A stretch of DNA of 8,024 nucleotides from Methylotenera_A sp031399315 (GCA_031399315.1 JANNOS010000087.1:1-8024), one strand, 5' to 3'. Counted from the first letter of the stretch, positions 1 to 5,692 are shown. A program made the numbers and translations. Notes: generated from the letters alone by a model not told the origin.

Positions 1-534
1 TCCATCGGCTTTCGCGCGCCAAAAACGCAAGAGTTACAGCATGAGTTTTTAAACTATTTGCAAGACCATTTGAATGCCGAGGGTTTATACGCAGATGCGG
101 ATTTAACTTTGCAAAACCACCCTGCGGAAATTAACGATGCGATGATTGCGAAAGTAGGCGCTATGCTACAAACAATCACTTGGGATAAACAGCATGTGGC
201 GGATTTTTTAGGGAAATATCTCACCGAGCCCAAAATGGACGTGGTGTTTGAACCTAATAAAAAGATATCTCAGGCAGAGTTTAGTAAGAGACTCGCACAA
301 AAAGCACTGTTACTCAGTTTAAAGTCGCAATTACTTTTTGTGCAAAATACTTTTTATTTGAACGGCGAAAAGTTAACGGTACCCGAAGCATTAAATACGT
401 GTATGCAAACATTGGCAGATACCCGTTACTGTAAAACACCTGCCCTCCCAGCGAATATCCATGCGGGGTTGTGTGAGTTGTTATTTGAACCTTATTTAGC
501 AGGATTTGTATGCTTTAAGCATGACCAACTTTAA
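1..534 (+). CDS. roxA: Ribosomal protein L16 arginine hydroxylase (RoxA/YcfD-type JmjC/cupin oxygenase), 3' part only
   Basis: Frame 1 is open from the first base to the TAA at 532-534, giving 177 residues; the start lies upstream of the window. The visible part opens with SIGFRAP, which matches the end of the JmjC/cupin barrel in YcfD-family proteins (E. coli has SVGFRAPNTREL at this point). It continues with an ELQHEF..YL helix, then Y-A-D-A-D-L, the counterpart of the family's YSDPD, and then the C-terminal winged-helix-like domain with FYLNGEKL near its end. The 2-oxoglutarate/Fe-dependent family hydroxylates an arginine of ribosomal protein L16 in E. coli. The iron-binding H-x-D motif would be upstream and cannot be seen. 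The length fits the C-terminal half of a ~370-aa protein. Internal TTG/ATG codons near 58 are not the start. Family identity is strong from remembered similarity; exact substrate is inferred. Confidence 0.85.
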   Translation, partial: SIGFRAPKTQELQHEFLNYLQDHLNAEGLYADADLTLQNHPAEINDAMIAKVGAMLQTITWDKQHVADFLGKYLTEPKMDVVFEPNKKISQAEFSKRLAQKALLLSLKSQLLFVQNTFYLNGEKLTVPEALNTCMQTLADTRYCKTPALPANIHAGLCELLFEPYLAGFVCFKHDQL

Positions 535-541
535 GCATGAC
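513..541 (+). repeat. 13-bp direct repeat spanning the roxA stop codon
   Basis: CTTTAAGCATGAC occurs at 513-525 and again at 529-541, separated by CAA, a 16-bp period. In the roxA frame the first copy reads (C)FKHD. Because 16 is not a multiple of three, the second copy is read in a different frame and supplies CT-T TAA, the actual stop codon. It looks like a small tandem duplication at the gene end. Confidence 0.85.
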
Positions 542-596
542 TAGGACGAATAATAAAACAAGGCTATATTAAGGGCAAGATAAGCGAGGGCAAACG

Positions 597-1091
597 ATGA
601 GTGAAGCAGAACTGATACCCGATACGATTATTCTAGGTGAGCGCAATTACGAAGCTGCGCTTGATTTGGTGATAGAAGGCGCAACACGCGAGCTATTGAT
701 TTTTGACCAAGACTTTACGCATGGCGATTATGCCAGCGTAAAACGACATGCCTTAATAAACGATTTTTTAAGTAAAAACCTGCATAGCCAACTCACGGTT
801 ATTTTGCAATCAGCAGAACATTTTGTGCATCACTGCCCGCGACTGTTTGAGTTGCTTAAGCAGTATGGCCACAAAATGACCTTGTATGAAACCAATGATA
901 TTGCCAAAGTTGCCAAAGATTGTTTTGTGATTGCCGATAAACGCCATTATTTGCGCCGCTTTCACATTGACCAAGCACGCTTTAAATTTGCGTTTGATGA
1001 CGAAACTGAAGCTGCAAACTTACAAACGCGTTTTGATGAGCTGCTAGATGAAACGACAGAATCTGTCAGCGCGACTAAACTTGGTTTGTGA
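597..1091 (+). CDS. Uncharacterised 164-aa cytoplasmic protein
   Basis: ATG at 597 is preceded by GAGGG at 586-590, a good ribosome-binding site six bases away, which fixes the start. The product is soluble, with no signal peptide or membrane segment. It appears alpha/beta: hydrophobic strands near residues 31-36 (ELLIFD), 64-70 (QLTVIL) and 108-112 (CFVIAD) alternate with helices. Conserved-looking spots are LLIFDQDF (about 33-40) and YLRRFHIDQARF (about 118-129). The arrangement recalls the small domain found in many betaproteobacteria, alone or fused to GNAT acetyltransferases, and could be phospholipase-D-like in fold, but no HKD motif is present, so no activity is claimed. It lies 62 bp after roxA and 21 bp before the secretin-like gene, probably in one transcript. 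I do not recognise a function. Confidence 0.8.
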   Translation: MSEAELIPDTIILGERNYEAALDLVIEGATRELLIFDQDFTHGDYASVKRHALINDFLSKNLHSQLTVILQSAEHFVHHCPRLFELLKQYGHKMTLYETNDIAKVAKDCFVIADKRHYLRRFHIDQARFKFAFDDETEAANLQTRFDELLDETTESVSATKLGL

Positions 1092-1112
1092 ACTACTAAA
1101 TTAGGATTACCC

Positions 1113-1913
1113 ATGAAAAAATTTCTACTGATTTTAATTCTAGTAAGTTGTACTGCTTTTGCACAAACAGAATTTAAAATTATTACGCTACAGCACCGCT
1201 TTGCCAGCGATTTATTGCCGATTATTGAACCTATGGTTGGTGCAGATGGCACCGCAACTGGCATGAATAATCAACTCATTTTACGCGCCAGCCCAGAGCG
1301 CATGCGCGAAATTGAAGCGACAGTAGAAAAACTAGATGCGGCCAGAGTTAATCGCAAAATTACCGTCAACACTAATAACAATATACAAACTGCGCGAGAC
1401 CGCGTGGAAGCAACTGGTAAAGTAAAAGCAGGCAAAGTCACGATAGGCAATGACCGTTCTGCTCGACCAAACAGCGGCAATGTAGACATAGAGAGCAACA
1501 GTAGCAACACGCAACAAAATAGCAGTCAATTTTTAAATGTGCTTGATGGTGAGCGCGCCTTTATTCGTGTCGGCCAAATTGTGCCTTTTACACAAGAGTG
1601 GGTGACGATTACTAAAAGATATGTACAAATTGACAGAACCACCGATTGGCACGAAATCAGCACTGGCTTTGCTGTGCGGCCTCGCACCGTAGGTAATAGT
1701 GTTGAGTTAGAAATTACACCGCGCATTGCCAAACTTAATGGCCAGGGTTTTATTGATTTTGAAGAACTGACAACGACTATTCATACTAGCTTAGGAAGTT
1801 GGGTCGATATTGGTGGCACTATGCAGCAAAATGATGATGTTAGCCGCAAAATTTTGGGCTTACAAAGCAACTCTAGTCAGCAAAAATCTAGCTTAACTGT
1901 CAGAGTAGACTAA
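1113..1913 (+). CDS. Short exported secretin-like protein (N-domain plus C-terminal secretin domain)
   Basis: ATG at 1113 follows AGGA at 1103-1106. Residues 1-18 form a signal peptide with two lysines and a hydrophobic FLLILILV core; cleavage after AFA is likely, although LVSC at 10-13 also fits a lipobox. Residues 22-75 resemble a secretin N1/STN-type domain (IITLQHRFASDLLPIIEPMV...NQLILRASPERMREIEATVEKLD). Residues 85-138 are Asn/Ser/Thr-rich and probably flexible. Residues 139-266 carry the secretin C-domain pattern: V-L-D-G-E..F-I-R-V-G-Q-I-V-P-F, then S-T-G-F-A-V-R-P and V-E-L-E-I-T-P-R-I. At 266 aa it is much shorter than type II/III or PilQ secretins and has one N domain only. No type II, III or IV pilus genes are nearby. 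Probably periplasmic or outer-membrane; whether it forms a pore is unknown. Confidence 0.8.
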   Translation: MKKFLLILILVSCTAFAQTEFKIITLQHRFASDLLPIIEPMVGADGTATGMNNQLILRASPERMREIEATVEKLDAARVNRKITVNTNNNIQTARDRVEATGKVKAGKVTIGNDRSARPNSGNVDIESNSSNTQQNSSQFLNVLDGERAFIRVGQIVPFTQEWVTITKRYVQIDRTTDWHEISTGFAVRPRTVGNSVELEITPRIAKLNGQGFIDFEELTTTIHTSLGSWVDIGGTMQQNDDVSRKILGLQSNSSQQKSSLTVRVD

Positions 1914-2022
1914 AAAACGTGCGGAATAGATTGAAAGAATGTGCAAAACAGGCTAATAAATATGAAGTTTCAGCCGTAAATTGTTGCGAATAAACGACTT
2001 TTTCAGTCAAAAATTGTCATTT

Positions 2023-2046
2023 TTCCAAAAAATAGTGGAATTTTTT
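2023..2046 (+). terminator. Weak terminator-like hairpin after the secretin-like gene
   Basis: TTCCA (2023-2027) pairs with TGGAA (2036-2040) around an 8-base loop and is followed directly by six T (2041-2046). The stem is only five base pairs with two GC pairs, so this is a tentative end for the roxA-side operon. I see no better candidate between 1914 and 2040. Confidence 0.25.
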
Positions 2047-2063
2047 ACCATAGCTGGTAAAAT
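2043..2063 (+). promoter_or_regulatory. Inverted repeat overlapping a candidate extended -10 for the lipoprotein gene
   Basis: TTTTACCA (2043-2050) and TGGTAAAA (2055-2062) are perfect inverted arms around TAGC. The right arm also reads TGG-TAAAAT, a TGnTATAAT-like extended -10 with five of six matches at 2058-2063. No good -35 lies 16-18 bp upstream, which is compatible with an extended -10 promoter. A repressor or activator site overlapping the promoter would explain the symmetry; the dyad could also be just a small hairpin. Confidence 0.35.
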
Positions 2064-2139
2064 TCGATGCACTCGGTTGGGCTAAAGGTGGTCCGCCGTA
2101 ACTGGTTTAACTTTAGTTCAATACATTAAGGATACAAAT

Positions 2140-2352
2140 ATGACACGTTCTGCCCTATTAGCTGCATTATTAGCACTTGCTTTAACTGCTTGTGGCGAAA
2201 AACCTGCTGAAGAAGCTCCTGCTGCTGAAGCTGCTCCAATGGAAGCTCCTGCTGCTGAAGCTCCTGCTGCTGAAGCTCCTGCTGCTGAAGCTGCACCTGC
2301 TGAAGCTGCTCCTGCTGAAGCTGCTCCTGCTGAAGCACCAGCTGCACCATAA
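2140..2352 (+). CDS. Small Ala/Pro/Glu-rich repeat lipoprotein
   Basis: ATG at 2140 sits seven bases after AAGGA (2128-2132). The 70-aa product has a short basic start (MTR), an Ala/Leu-rich hydrophobic core and the lipobox L-T-A-C with Cys18, so a signal-peptidase-II-processed lipoprotein is well supported. Gly at +2 does not suggest inner-membrane retention. After CGEKPAE the rest (residues 25-69) is nine pentads of the types EAPAA and EAAPA, ending in Pro. The mature protein would be about 53 residues, strongly acidic, with no hydrophobic core, hence extended or polyproline-like rather than globular. It has its own promoter candidate and strong terminators, so it appears monocistronic. Similar tiny PAE-rich lipoproteins occur in betaproteobacteria without known function; a spacer or peptidoglycan/envelope role is only a guess. 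The opposite strand is also open here because of the repeat and is not coding. Confidence 0.85.
   Translation: MTRSALLAALLALALTACGEKPAEEAPAAEAAPMEAPAAEAPAAEAPAAEAAPAEAAPAEAAPAEAPAAP
2212..2346 (+). repeat. Nine tandem 15-bp units encoding EAPAA/EAAPA pentads
   Basis: Units start at 2212, 2227, 2242, 2257, 2272, 2287, 2302, 2317 and 2332. Those at 2212, 2242, 2257 and 2272 are identical (GAAGCTCCTGCTGCT); those at 2302 and 2317 are identical (GAAGCTGCTCCTGCT) and the one at 2287 differs by one base. The unit at 2227 ends in Met (EAAPM) and the last uses different codons. The 15-bp unit keeps the frame, so slippage would change length without breaking the gene. Confidence 0.9.
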
Positions 2353-2360
2353 GCTAATAT

Positions 2361-2386
2361 TTAAAAAACCATCACTGGTTTTTTAA
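2361..2386. terminator. Terminator hairpin downstream of the lipoprotein gene
   Basis: TTAAAAAACCA (2361-2371) and TGGTTTTTTAA (2376-2386) are perfect 11-bp inverted arms around TCAC, starting eight bases after the lipoprotein stop. The A and T tracts are part of the stem, so it could act in either direction. Confidence 0.7.
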
Positions 2387-2396
2387 AAGCTTAATA

Positions 2397-2425
2397 AAAA
2401 AGCCGGCTTTTCAAGTCGGCTTTTT
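2397..2425. terminator. Second, bidirectional terminator between the convergent genes
   Basis: AAAAAGCCG (2397-2405) pairs perfectly with CGGCTTTTT (2417-2425) around an 11-base loop. It has a GC-rich upper stem and a T run on each strand, a typical intrinsic terminator usable both for the lipoprotein gene and for the MBL-fold gene ending at 2457 on the other strand. Confidence 0.85.
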
Positions 2426-2456
2426 ATATATTCATTTTTGTCTCTACCAAAAACAA

Positions 2457-3227
2457 TTAAAAACTTCTCCAACTAAAACCCACTGCTTGTTCCGCAATAC
2501 CTACCCAATCTGTTTCGCAATTGAGCACTTCGCTTAAAGCTTTTTTTGCCAGCGCTGGTGAATTGTTTTTTGCACTTAAATGTGCAGCAATAATGTGTTT
2601 AAGTTTTGAGTTGTCTAGCTTAGCTAGGAGCGCCGCAGCAGTTTCATTATCCAAGTGCCCTAAGCGACTTCCTACACGCTGCTTTAGCCCCCATGCATAT
2701 GGGCCATTTGCCAGCATATTCAAATCGTGATTACACTCAAGCACTAAAGCATCGCAACCGCTTAGCATTTGTTCTATATGCTGCGTAGAGGAGCCTGCAT
2801 CTGTGAGAACGCCTAATTTATGCTGTCCATCTGAAAAAGTAAATTGGGTCGGCTCACGGGCATCATGTGGCACTGGGTATGGTGATATTTCTAAGGCTTC
2901 TATAGAGAACGTGCTGTGGCTGTCAATAATATGCAGTGTCACATTTGCATTTTCTGGGATATAGCGCTCACACATTTTCAACGTCCCATGTGATAGCCAC
3001 ACAGGAATACCAAATTTTGCGGCAAGCTTGAACGCGCCTTTGGCATGATCATCATGCTCATGCGTAACTAAAATACCGGAAATTTGTTCAGGCGCAATAC
3101 TCAGCCTCTGCAGGCGAGTAAGCGTTTCTTTTGCGCCAAAGCCGCAATCTAGCAATACGCGCGTAGCGGCTTTTTCTATCACCATGCAGTTACCAGCACT
3201 GCCACTGCCCATAGACGCGAAGCGCAT
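2457..3227 (-). CDS. MBL-fold metallohydrolase, YycJ/VicX type
   Basis: The 256-aa product begins MRFASMGSGSAGNC, the usual opening of YycJ-family metallo-beta-lactamase-fold proteins, which supports the ATG at 3227. Metal ligands are visible: T-H-E-H-D-D-H at 55-61 (H56, H58, D60, H61), H121, D143 in LTDAG, and H216 in AAHLS. The family signatures ECNHD (164-168), GHLDN (190-194) and AAHLSAKNNSP are all present. Members bind two metal ions and are described as nucleases in some bacteria; the exact substrate here is unknown. No signal peptide, so cytoplasmic. It is the third gene after dapA and bamC, 67 bp beyond the bamC stop. There is no purine-rich ribosome-binding site before the ATG. Instead the start lies within a tandem repeat, two bases after the stop of a mini-ORF, suggesting translational coupling. 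Confidence 0.9.
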   Translation of the reverse strand: MRFASMGSGSAGNCMVIEKAATRVLLDCGFGAKETLTRLQRLSIAPEQISGILVTHEHDDHAKGAFKLAAKFGIPVWLSHGTLKMCERYIPENANVTLHIIDSHSTFSIEALEISPYPVPHDAREPTQFTFSDGQHKLGVLTDAGSSTQHIEQMLSGCDALVLECNHDLNMLANGPYAWGLKQRVGSRLGHLDNETAAALLAKLDNSKLKHIIAAHLSAKNNSPALAKKALSEVLNCETDWVGIAEQAVGFSWRSF

Positions 3228-3229
3228 GA

Positions 3230-3253
3230 TTATATGAAAGTCGCGAAGCGCAT
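3230..3253 (-). other. Mini-ORF 2 directly before the MBL start (7 codons)
   Basis: On the minus strand ATG at 3253 encodes MRFATFI and ends with TAA at 3232-3230, leaving only TC before the MBL ATG at 3227. This stop-to-start spacing is typical of translational reinitiation. Like mini-ORF 1 it repeats the MBL initiation codons, and whether it is translated is unknown. Confidence 0.4.
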
Positions 3254-3279
3254 TATTTTATAAGCGATGCGAAGCGCAT
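3253..3279 (-). other. Mini-ORF 1 in the bamC-MBL gap (8 codons)
   Basis: On the minus strand ATG at 3279 encodes MRFASLIK followed by TAA at 3255-3253. It starts 15 nt after the bamC stop. The last A of its stop is the A of the next mini-ORF's ATG (TAATG). The peptide repeats the first five residues of the MBL protein. No clear ribosome-binding site precedes it. Translation is not shown; it may be only a by-product of the repeat. Confidence 0.4.
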
Positions 3280-3294
3280 TATTTCAATTGCCGA

Positions 3295-4560
3295 TTATTT
3301 CAACTGATCGTATAGAAGTGAAATAATACGATTTGCCGTAGTGCTACGATTACGCTGATCGTCTTTATCAACCACATTCACACGTGTACCGCCACTTTCT
3401 GTCTCGGAGACTTTAATGCGGTACTGCTTAGACGGGTCTGTTTTACCTTCTTCACCTTTCCAAAACTTCAATTTATCAACAATGGTTTTTTCGTCTTTTG
3501 GTTTAGATTTATTTTCTATTTCTTCTTCGTCATCTTTCCAAAATGCCAAGGTGTCATACAAACCTTTTTTCTTTTTTGGGCTATCATCAATATCAACATC
3601 CGCATAACGCACATAAAATAAACCAGTAGAACGGTCTTTGTCTTCTATCACAAAACCCACGCGATCAAGCGCTAAACCAACACGGCGCCAGCCACGATCA
3701 AAAGGATCATTTAGTGTAAGCGTCACGCTGCTATCAGCCTCTTTATTCACTTCTGCACGCTTTTCACTTGTTGGGTTTGCCACAATTTCTTGTGCACGTT
3801 TTTCAGCCACGCCTAATTTCACCATTAAACGGCGTAGTAGCTCTGCATCTAAGTCCGCATCATTTTCTTCTGCTTTAGTCAGTGGTTTTGAGGCGTCTGC
3901 TCGATAGCCAGTATCAATCTCACCTAATTGCGTTTGAATTTTATTTTTTCCATCGTCTGGCGCGCCACTTACCGTACGGTGGGTCATATAAATCTCAGTG
4001 GAGCCTTCTTTTTCTCCACGCTCTAAACGCGTTCTAAACTTACGCCTATCAGCAAACCCAGAAAGCTTATCCAACCATGCATCAAACTTTTCCCCAACAT
4101 TTTTCTTGTCTTCTTTTGCTTTTATCGCGTCAGCTTCAATCCACTCGGTTTCCATCACGCCAGTGTCAGCATTTTCTACGCGGACTGCAAACCCTTGATC
4201 TATCCAAAATTCGCGCACCGCAGGCCATATCTTTTCAGCAGGCGCATTGACCACCAGCCATCGCTGTGCACCGGCTTTTTCCATACGTACACCTTCAGAA
4301 GTTGGTAAGACTTTTTCCACACCAGCTTCTTGACCATCTTGTGCCTGATTGTATGTGTTATAGGTTGTTGAACCACCTGGCACACTGTATGCATCACTAG
4401 AACGTAGCTGGGTTAAATCTGGCGGCACCTCTAATGGTTTTGACCGACCCGCACCTTTATAATCAGATGAATTATCGATAAACGGAATAGAGTCGCAAGC
4501 ACTTAGTAATGTGCCAAATATGCACGTCGCGATTAACTTAAGGAATACTTTTTGTTTCAT
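3295..4560 (-). CDS. bamC: Outer membrane protein assembly factor BamC (NlpB/DapX family lipoprotein)
   Basis: With the start at ATG 4560 the product is 421 aa. It has a basic n-region (MKQK), a hydrophobic core and the lipobox L-L-S-A-C with Cys22. Next comes the unstructured segment containing Y-K-G-A and K-P-L-E-V-P-P-D-L-T (about residues 34-50), which matches the BamC region that threads along BamD. Two BamC helix-grip domains follow, roughly residues 92-215 and 275-421. The second is interrupted by a charged insert (about 325-378) with two related motifs, LAFWK and LKFWK. BamC is an accessory lipoprotein of the BAM complex that folds beta-barrel proteins. In-frame GTG codons at 4572-4564 could extend it by four residues, but GGTGGTG before the ATG is the only plausible ribosome-binding sequence, so ATG is preferred. 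It follows dapA by 14 bp. Asp at +2 of the lipid cysteine is odd. Confidence 0.9.
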   Translation of the reverse strand: MKQKVFLKLIATCIFGTLLSACDSIPFIDNSSDYKGAGRSKPLEVPPDLTQLRSSDAYSVPGGSTTYNTYNQAQDGQEAGVEKVLPTSEGVRMEKAGAQRWLVVNAPAEKIWPAVREFWIDQGFAVRVENADTGVMETEWIEADAIKAKEDKKNVGEKFDAWLDKLSGFADRRKFRTRLERGEKEGSTEIYMTHRTVSGAPDDGKNKIQTQLGEIDTGYRADASKPLTKAEENDADLDAELLRRLMVKLGVAEKRAQEIVANPTSEKRAEVNKEADSSVTLTLNDPFDRGWRRVGLALDRVGFVIEDKDRSTGLFYVRYADVDIDDSPKKKKGLYDTLAFWKDDEEEIENKSKPKDEKTIVDKLKFWKGEEGKTDPSKQYRIKVSETESGGTRVNVVDKDDQRNRSTTANRIISLLYDQLK

Positions 4561-4574
4561 TTTCACCACCACAA

Positions 4575-5483
4575 TTAAACTACATCACTATTTAAATTAA
4601 TGTCTGCTTGGCGCATTGCTGCGCGCAGCGTCTCATGATACTGCTGAGATAAATTCACCATCGGCAAACGTATACCCATTTTAATTAAAGCCATTTGTTG
4701 CAACACCCATTTCACAGGGATTGGATTTGGCTCAATAAATAATTTTTGATGCAATGCAAATAATTTTGCGTTAGCCTCACACGCTTTTTTAACATTTCCT
4801 GCCAAGGCTGCCACGCACATTTCTTTCATCAATTTTGGCGCGACATTTGCCGTCACCGAAATCACGCCATGCCCACCAAGTAGCATTAACGCCATGCCTG
4901 TGGCATCGTCTCCACTATAAATAGCAAAATCTCCAATTTCAGGCATAAGTTTCGCGCGTAAGATTAAGTCTGTTCCACGCTCTATACCGCCAGTGGCGTC
5001 TTTAATCCCTACTATATTTTTAAGCTTGGCTAATCTTAAAGCAGTATCGTTACTAATATCGCAACCTGTACGGCTAGGTACATTGTACAAAATTTGTGGA
5101 ATATCCACCGCGCTAGCAACTGCCGCATAATGCTGATACAAGCCCTCTTGTGAAGGTTTATTATAATAAGGCGCGACCAACAAACAAGCATCCACCCCTA
5201 AGGCTTTAGCTTTTGCCGTTAGTTCAATCGCTTCACTAGTCGAGTTTGCGCCTGTGCCCGCGATGACCGCGCAACGGCCATTAACATGGGCTACCGTGGT
5301 TTGAATCAACAAACAATGTTCATCAACATTTACGGTAGGCGACTCGCCCGTGGTGCCGACAATGACAATACCGTCAGTACCCGCATCGATATGAAAATCA
5401 ATCAGCGCGCGCAATGCGTCTAAATCTAAACTTCCATCGTCAAACATGGGCGTGACAATGGCAACTAAACAGCCTTGCAACAT
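4575..5483 (-). CDS. dapA: 4-hydroxy-tetrahydrodipicolinate synthase
   Basis: DapA condenses pyruvate with aspartate semialdehyde, the first committed step of the diaminopimelate/lysine pathway, in the cytoplasm. All key residues are visible in the 302-aa TIM-barrel protein: Thr44-Thr45 in GTTGES, the Tyr pair in PYYNKP (106-107), Tyr133 and Arg138 in YNVPSRTG, and the Schiff-base Lys161 in GIKDATGG. SGDDATG (about 190) follows the usual pattern. Length is slightly above the ~292 of E. coli, mainly from a short C-terminal extension (ADINLNSDVV). The start ATG at 5483 has AGG about ten bases upstream. It is the first gene of dapA-bamC-MBL, with bamC 14 bp downstream; this dapA-bamC linkage is classic. 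Transcription must start in the AT-rich region shared with rsxA. Confidence 0.97.
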   Translation of the reverse strand: MLQGCLVAIVTPMFDDGSLDLDALRALIDFHIDAGTDGIVIVGTTGESPTVNVDEHCLLIQTTVAHVNGRCAVIAGTGANSTSEAIELTAKAKALGVDACLLVAPYYNKPSQEGLYQHYAAVASAVDIPQILYNVPSRTGCDISNDTALRLAKLKNIVGIKDATGGIERGTDLILRAKLMPEIGDFAIYSGDDATGMALMLLGGHGVISVTANVAPKLMKEMCVAALAGNVKKACEANAKLFALHQKLFIEPNPIPVKWVLQQMALIKMGIRLPMVNLSQQYHETLRAAMRQADINLNSDVV

Positions 5484-5600
5484 ATCAAAACCTGCAAAAA
5501 ATTAAGAGTGCTATTTTAACCGAAACTGCCCAGTAAATGCTAAAACCTTACTGATTGATTGTTATATGTATTCTATATAATAAAAAACAACATAAATATA

Positions 5601-5614
5601 ACTTAATATTAAGT
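5601..5614. promoter_or_regulatory. Perfect 14-bp palindrome in the dapA/rsxA intergenic region
   Basis: ACTTAATATTAAGT reads the same on both strands. It lies between the candidate promoters of two divergent genes, where a dimeric regulator could bind. Its core TTAATATTAA recurs at 5767-5776 (inside the rsxA 5' end) and 6916-6925 (rsxB-rsxC gap). No known regulator is assigned; an AT-rich chance palindrome is possible. Confidence 0.45.
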
Positions 5615-5692
5615 CGCTTTAAACATTTTGTACTAACGTTTTATCATACGCTTTGGTTGATTTTTGTTCTTAAACTTCCTGCATGAATCGCG

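Larger units (their letters stand above)
1914..2139. other. Intergenic spacer, 226 bp
   Basis: No coding sequence is supported here. It contains a weak terminator-like hairpin (2023-2046), an inverted repeat joined to a candidate extended -10 (2043-2063), and what would be a leader of about 70 nt before the lipoprotein gene. The leader includes GGTGGTCCGCC near 2087, locally richer in GC than its surroundings. AAGGA at 2128-2132 is the ribosome-binding site of the lipoprotein gene. Confidence 0.7.
3217..3294 (-). repeat. Three 26-bp tandem units covering the MBL gene start
   Basis: GCGAAGCGCAT occurs on the + strand at 3217-3227, 3243-3253 and 3269-3279, exactly 26 bp apart. Units two and three share 16 leading bases (to ...CATTATTT); unit one differs after CAT. 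The remaining bases of each unit diverge. On the minus strand each unit reads ATGCGCTTCGC, and the ATG nearest the MBL gene is its start codon. The unit at 3267-3279 is a perfect ATGCG-CTT-CGCAT hairpin in RNA. The array fills the bamC-MBL gap. Confidence 0.9.

Noticed and set aside
571..577. AAGGGCA upstream of 597 as part of a separate start or leader
   Set aside because: The nearer GAGGG at 586-590 is correctly spaced from ATG 597 and no upstream in-frame start is better.
962..1732. Several minus-strand open frames across the hypothetical and secretin-like genes
   Set aside because: They overlap two well-supported plus-strand genes, have Ser/Leu-rich shadow compositions and no ribosome-binding sites.
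2126..2350. Open frame on the minus strand rich in Gln/Leu across the lipoprotein gene
   Set aside because: It is the mirror of the 15-bp Ala/Pro/Glu repeat. The plus-strand frame has a ribosome-binding site, signal peptide and lipobox; this one has no such support. The same holds for the Leu-rich plus-strand frame at 2192-2386.
3217..3294. CRISPR-like array
   Set aside because: Three units with an 11-16-bp shared core and a 26-bp period without distinct unique spacers of normal size, and no cas genes; it is a short tandem repeat.
3638..4198. Plus-strand Ser-rich open frames across bamC
   Set aside because: Antisense shadows of a full-length, motif-supported bamC.
4561..4572. GTG start of BamC at 4572
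   Set aside because: GTG GTG GTG AAA ATG is in frame, but only two bases separate it from the dapA stop and the GGTGGTG stretch better serves as the ribosome-binding site for ATG 4560. The difference is four residues.
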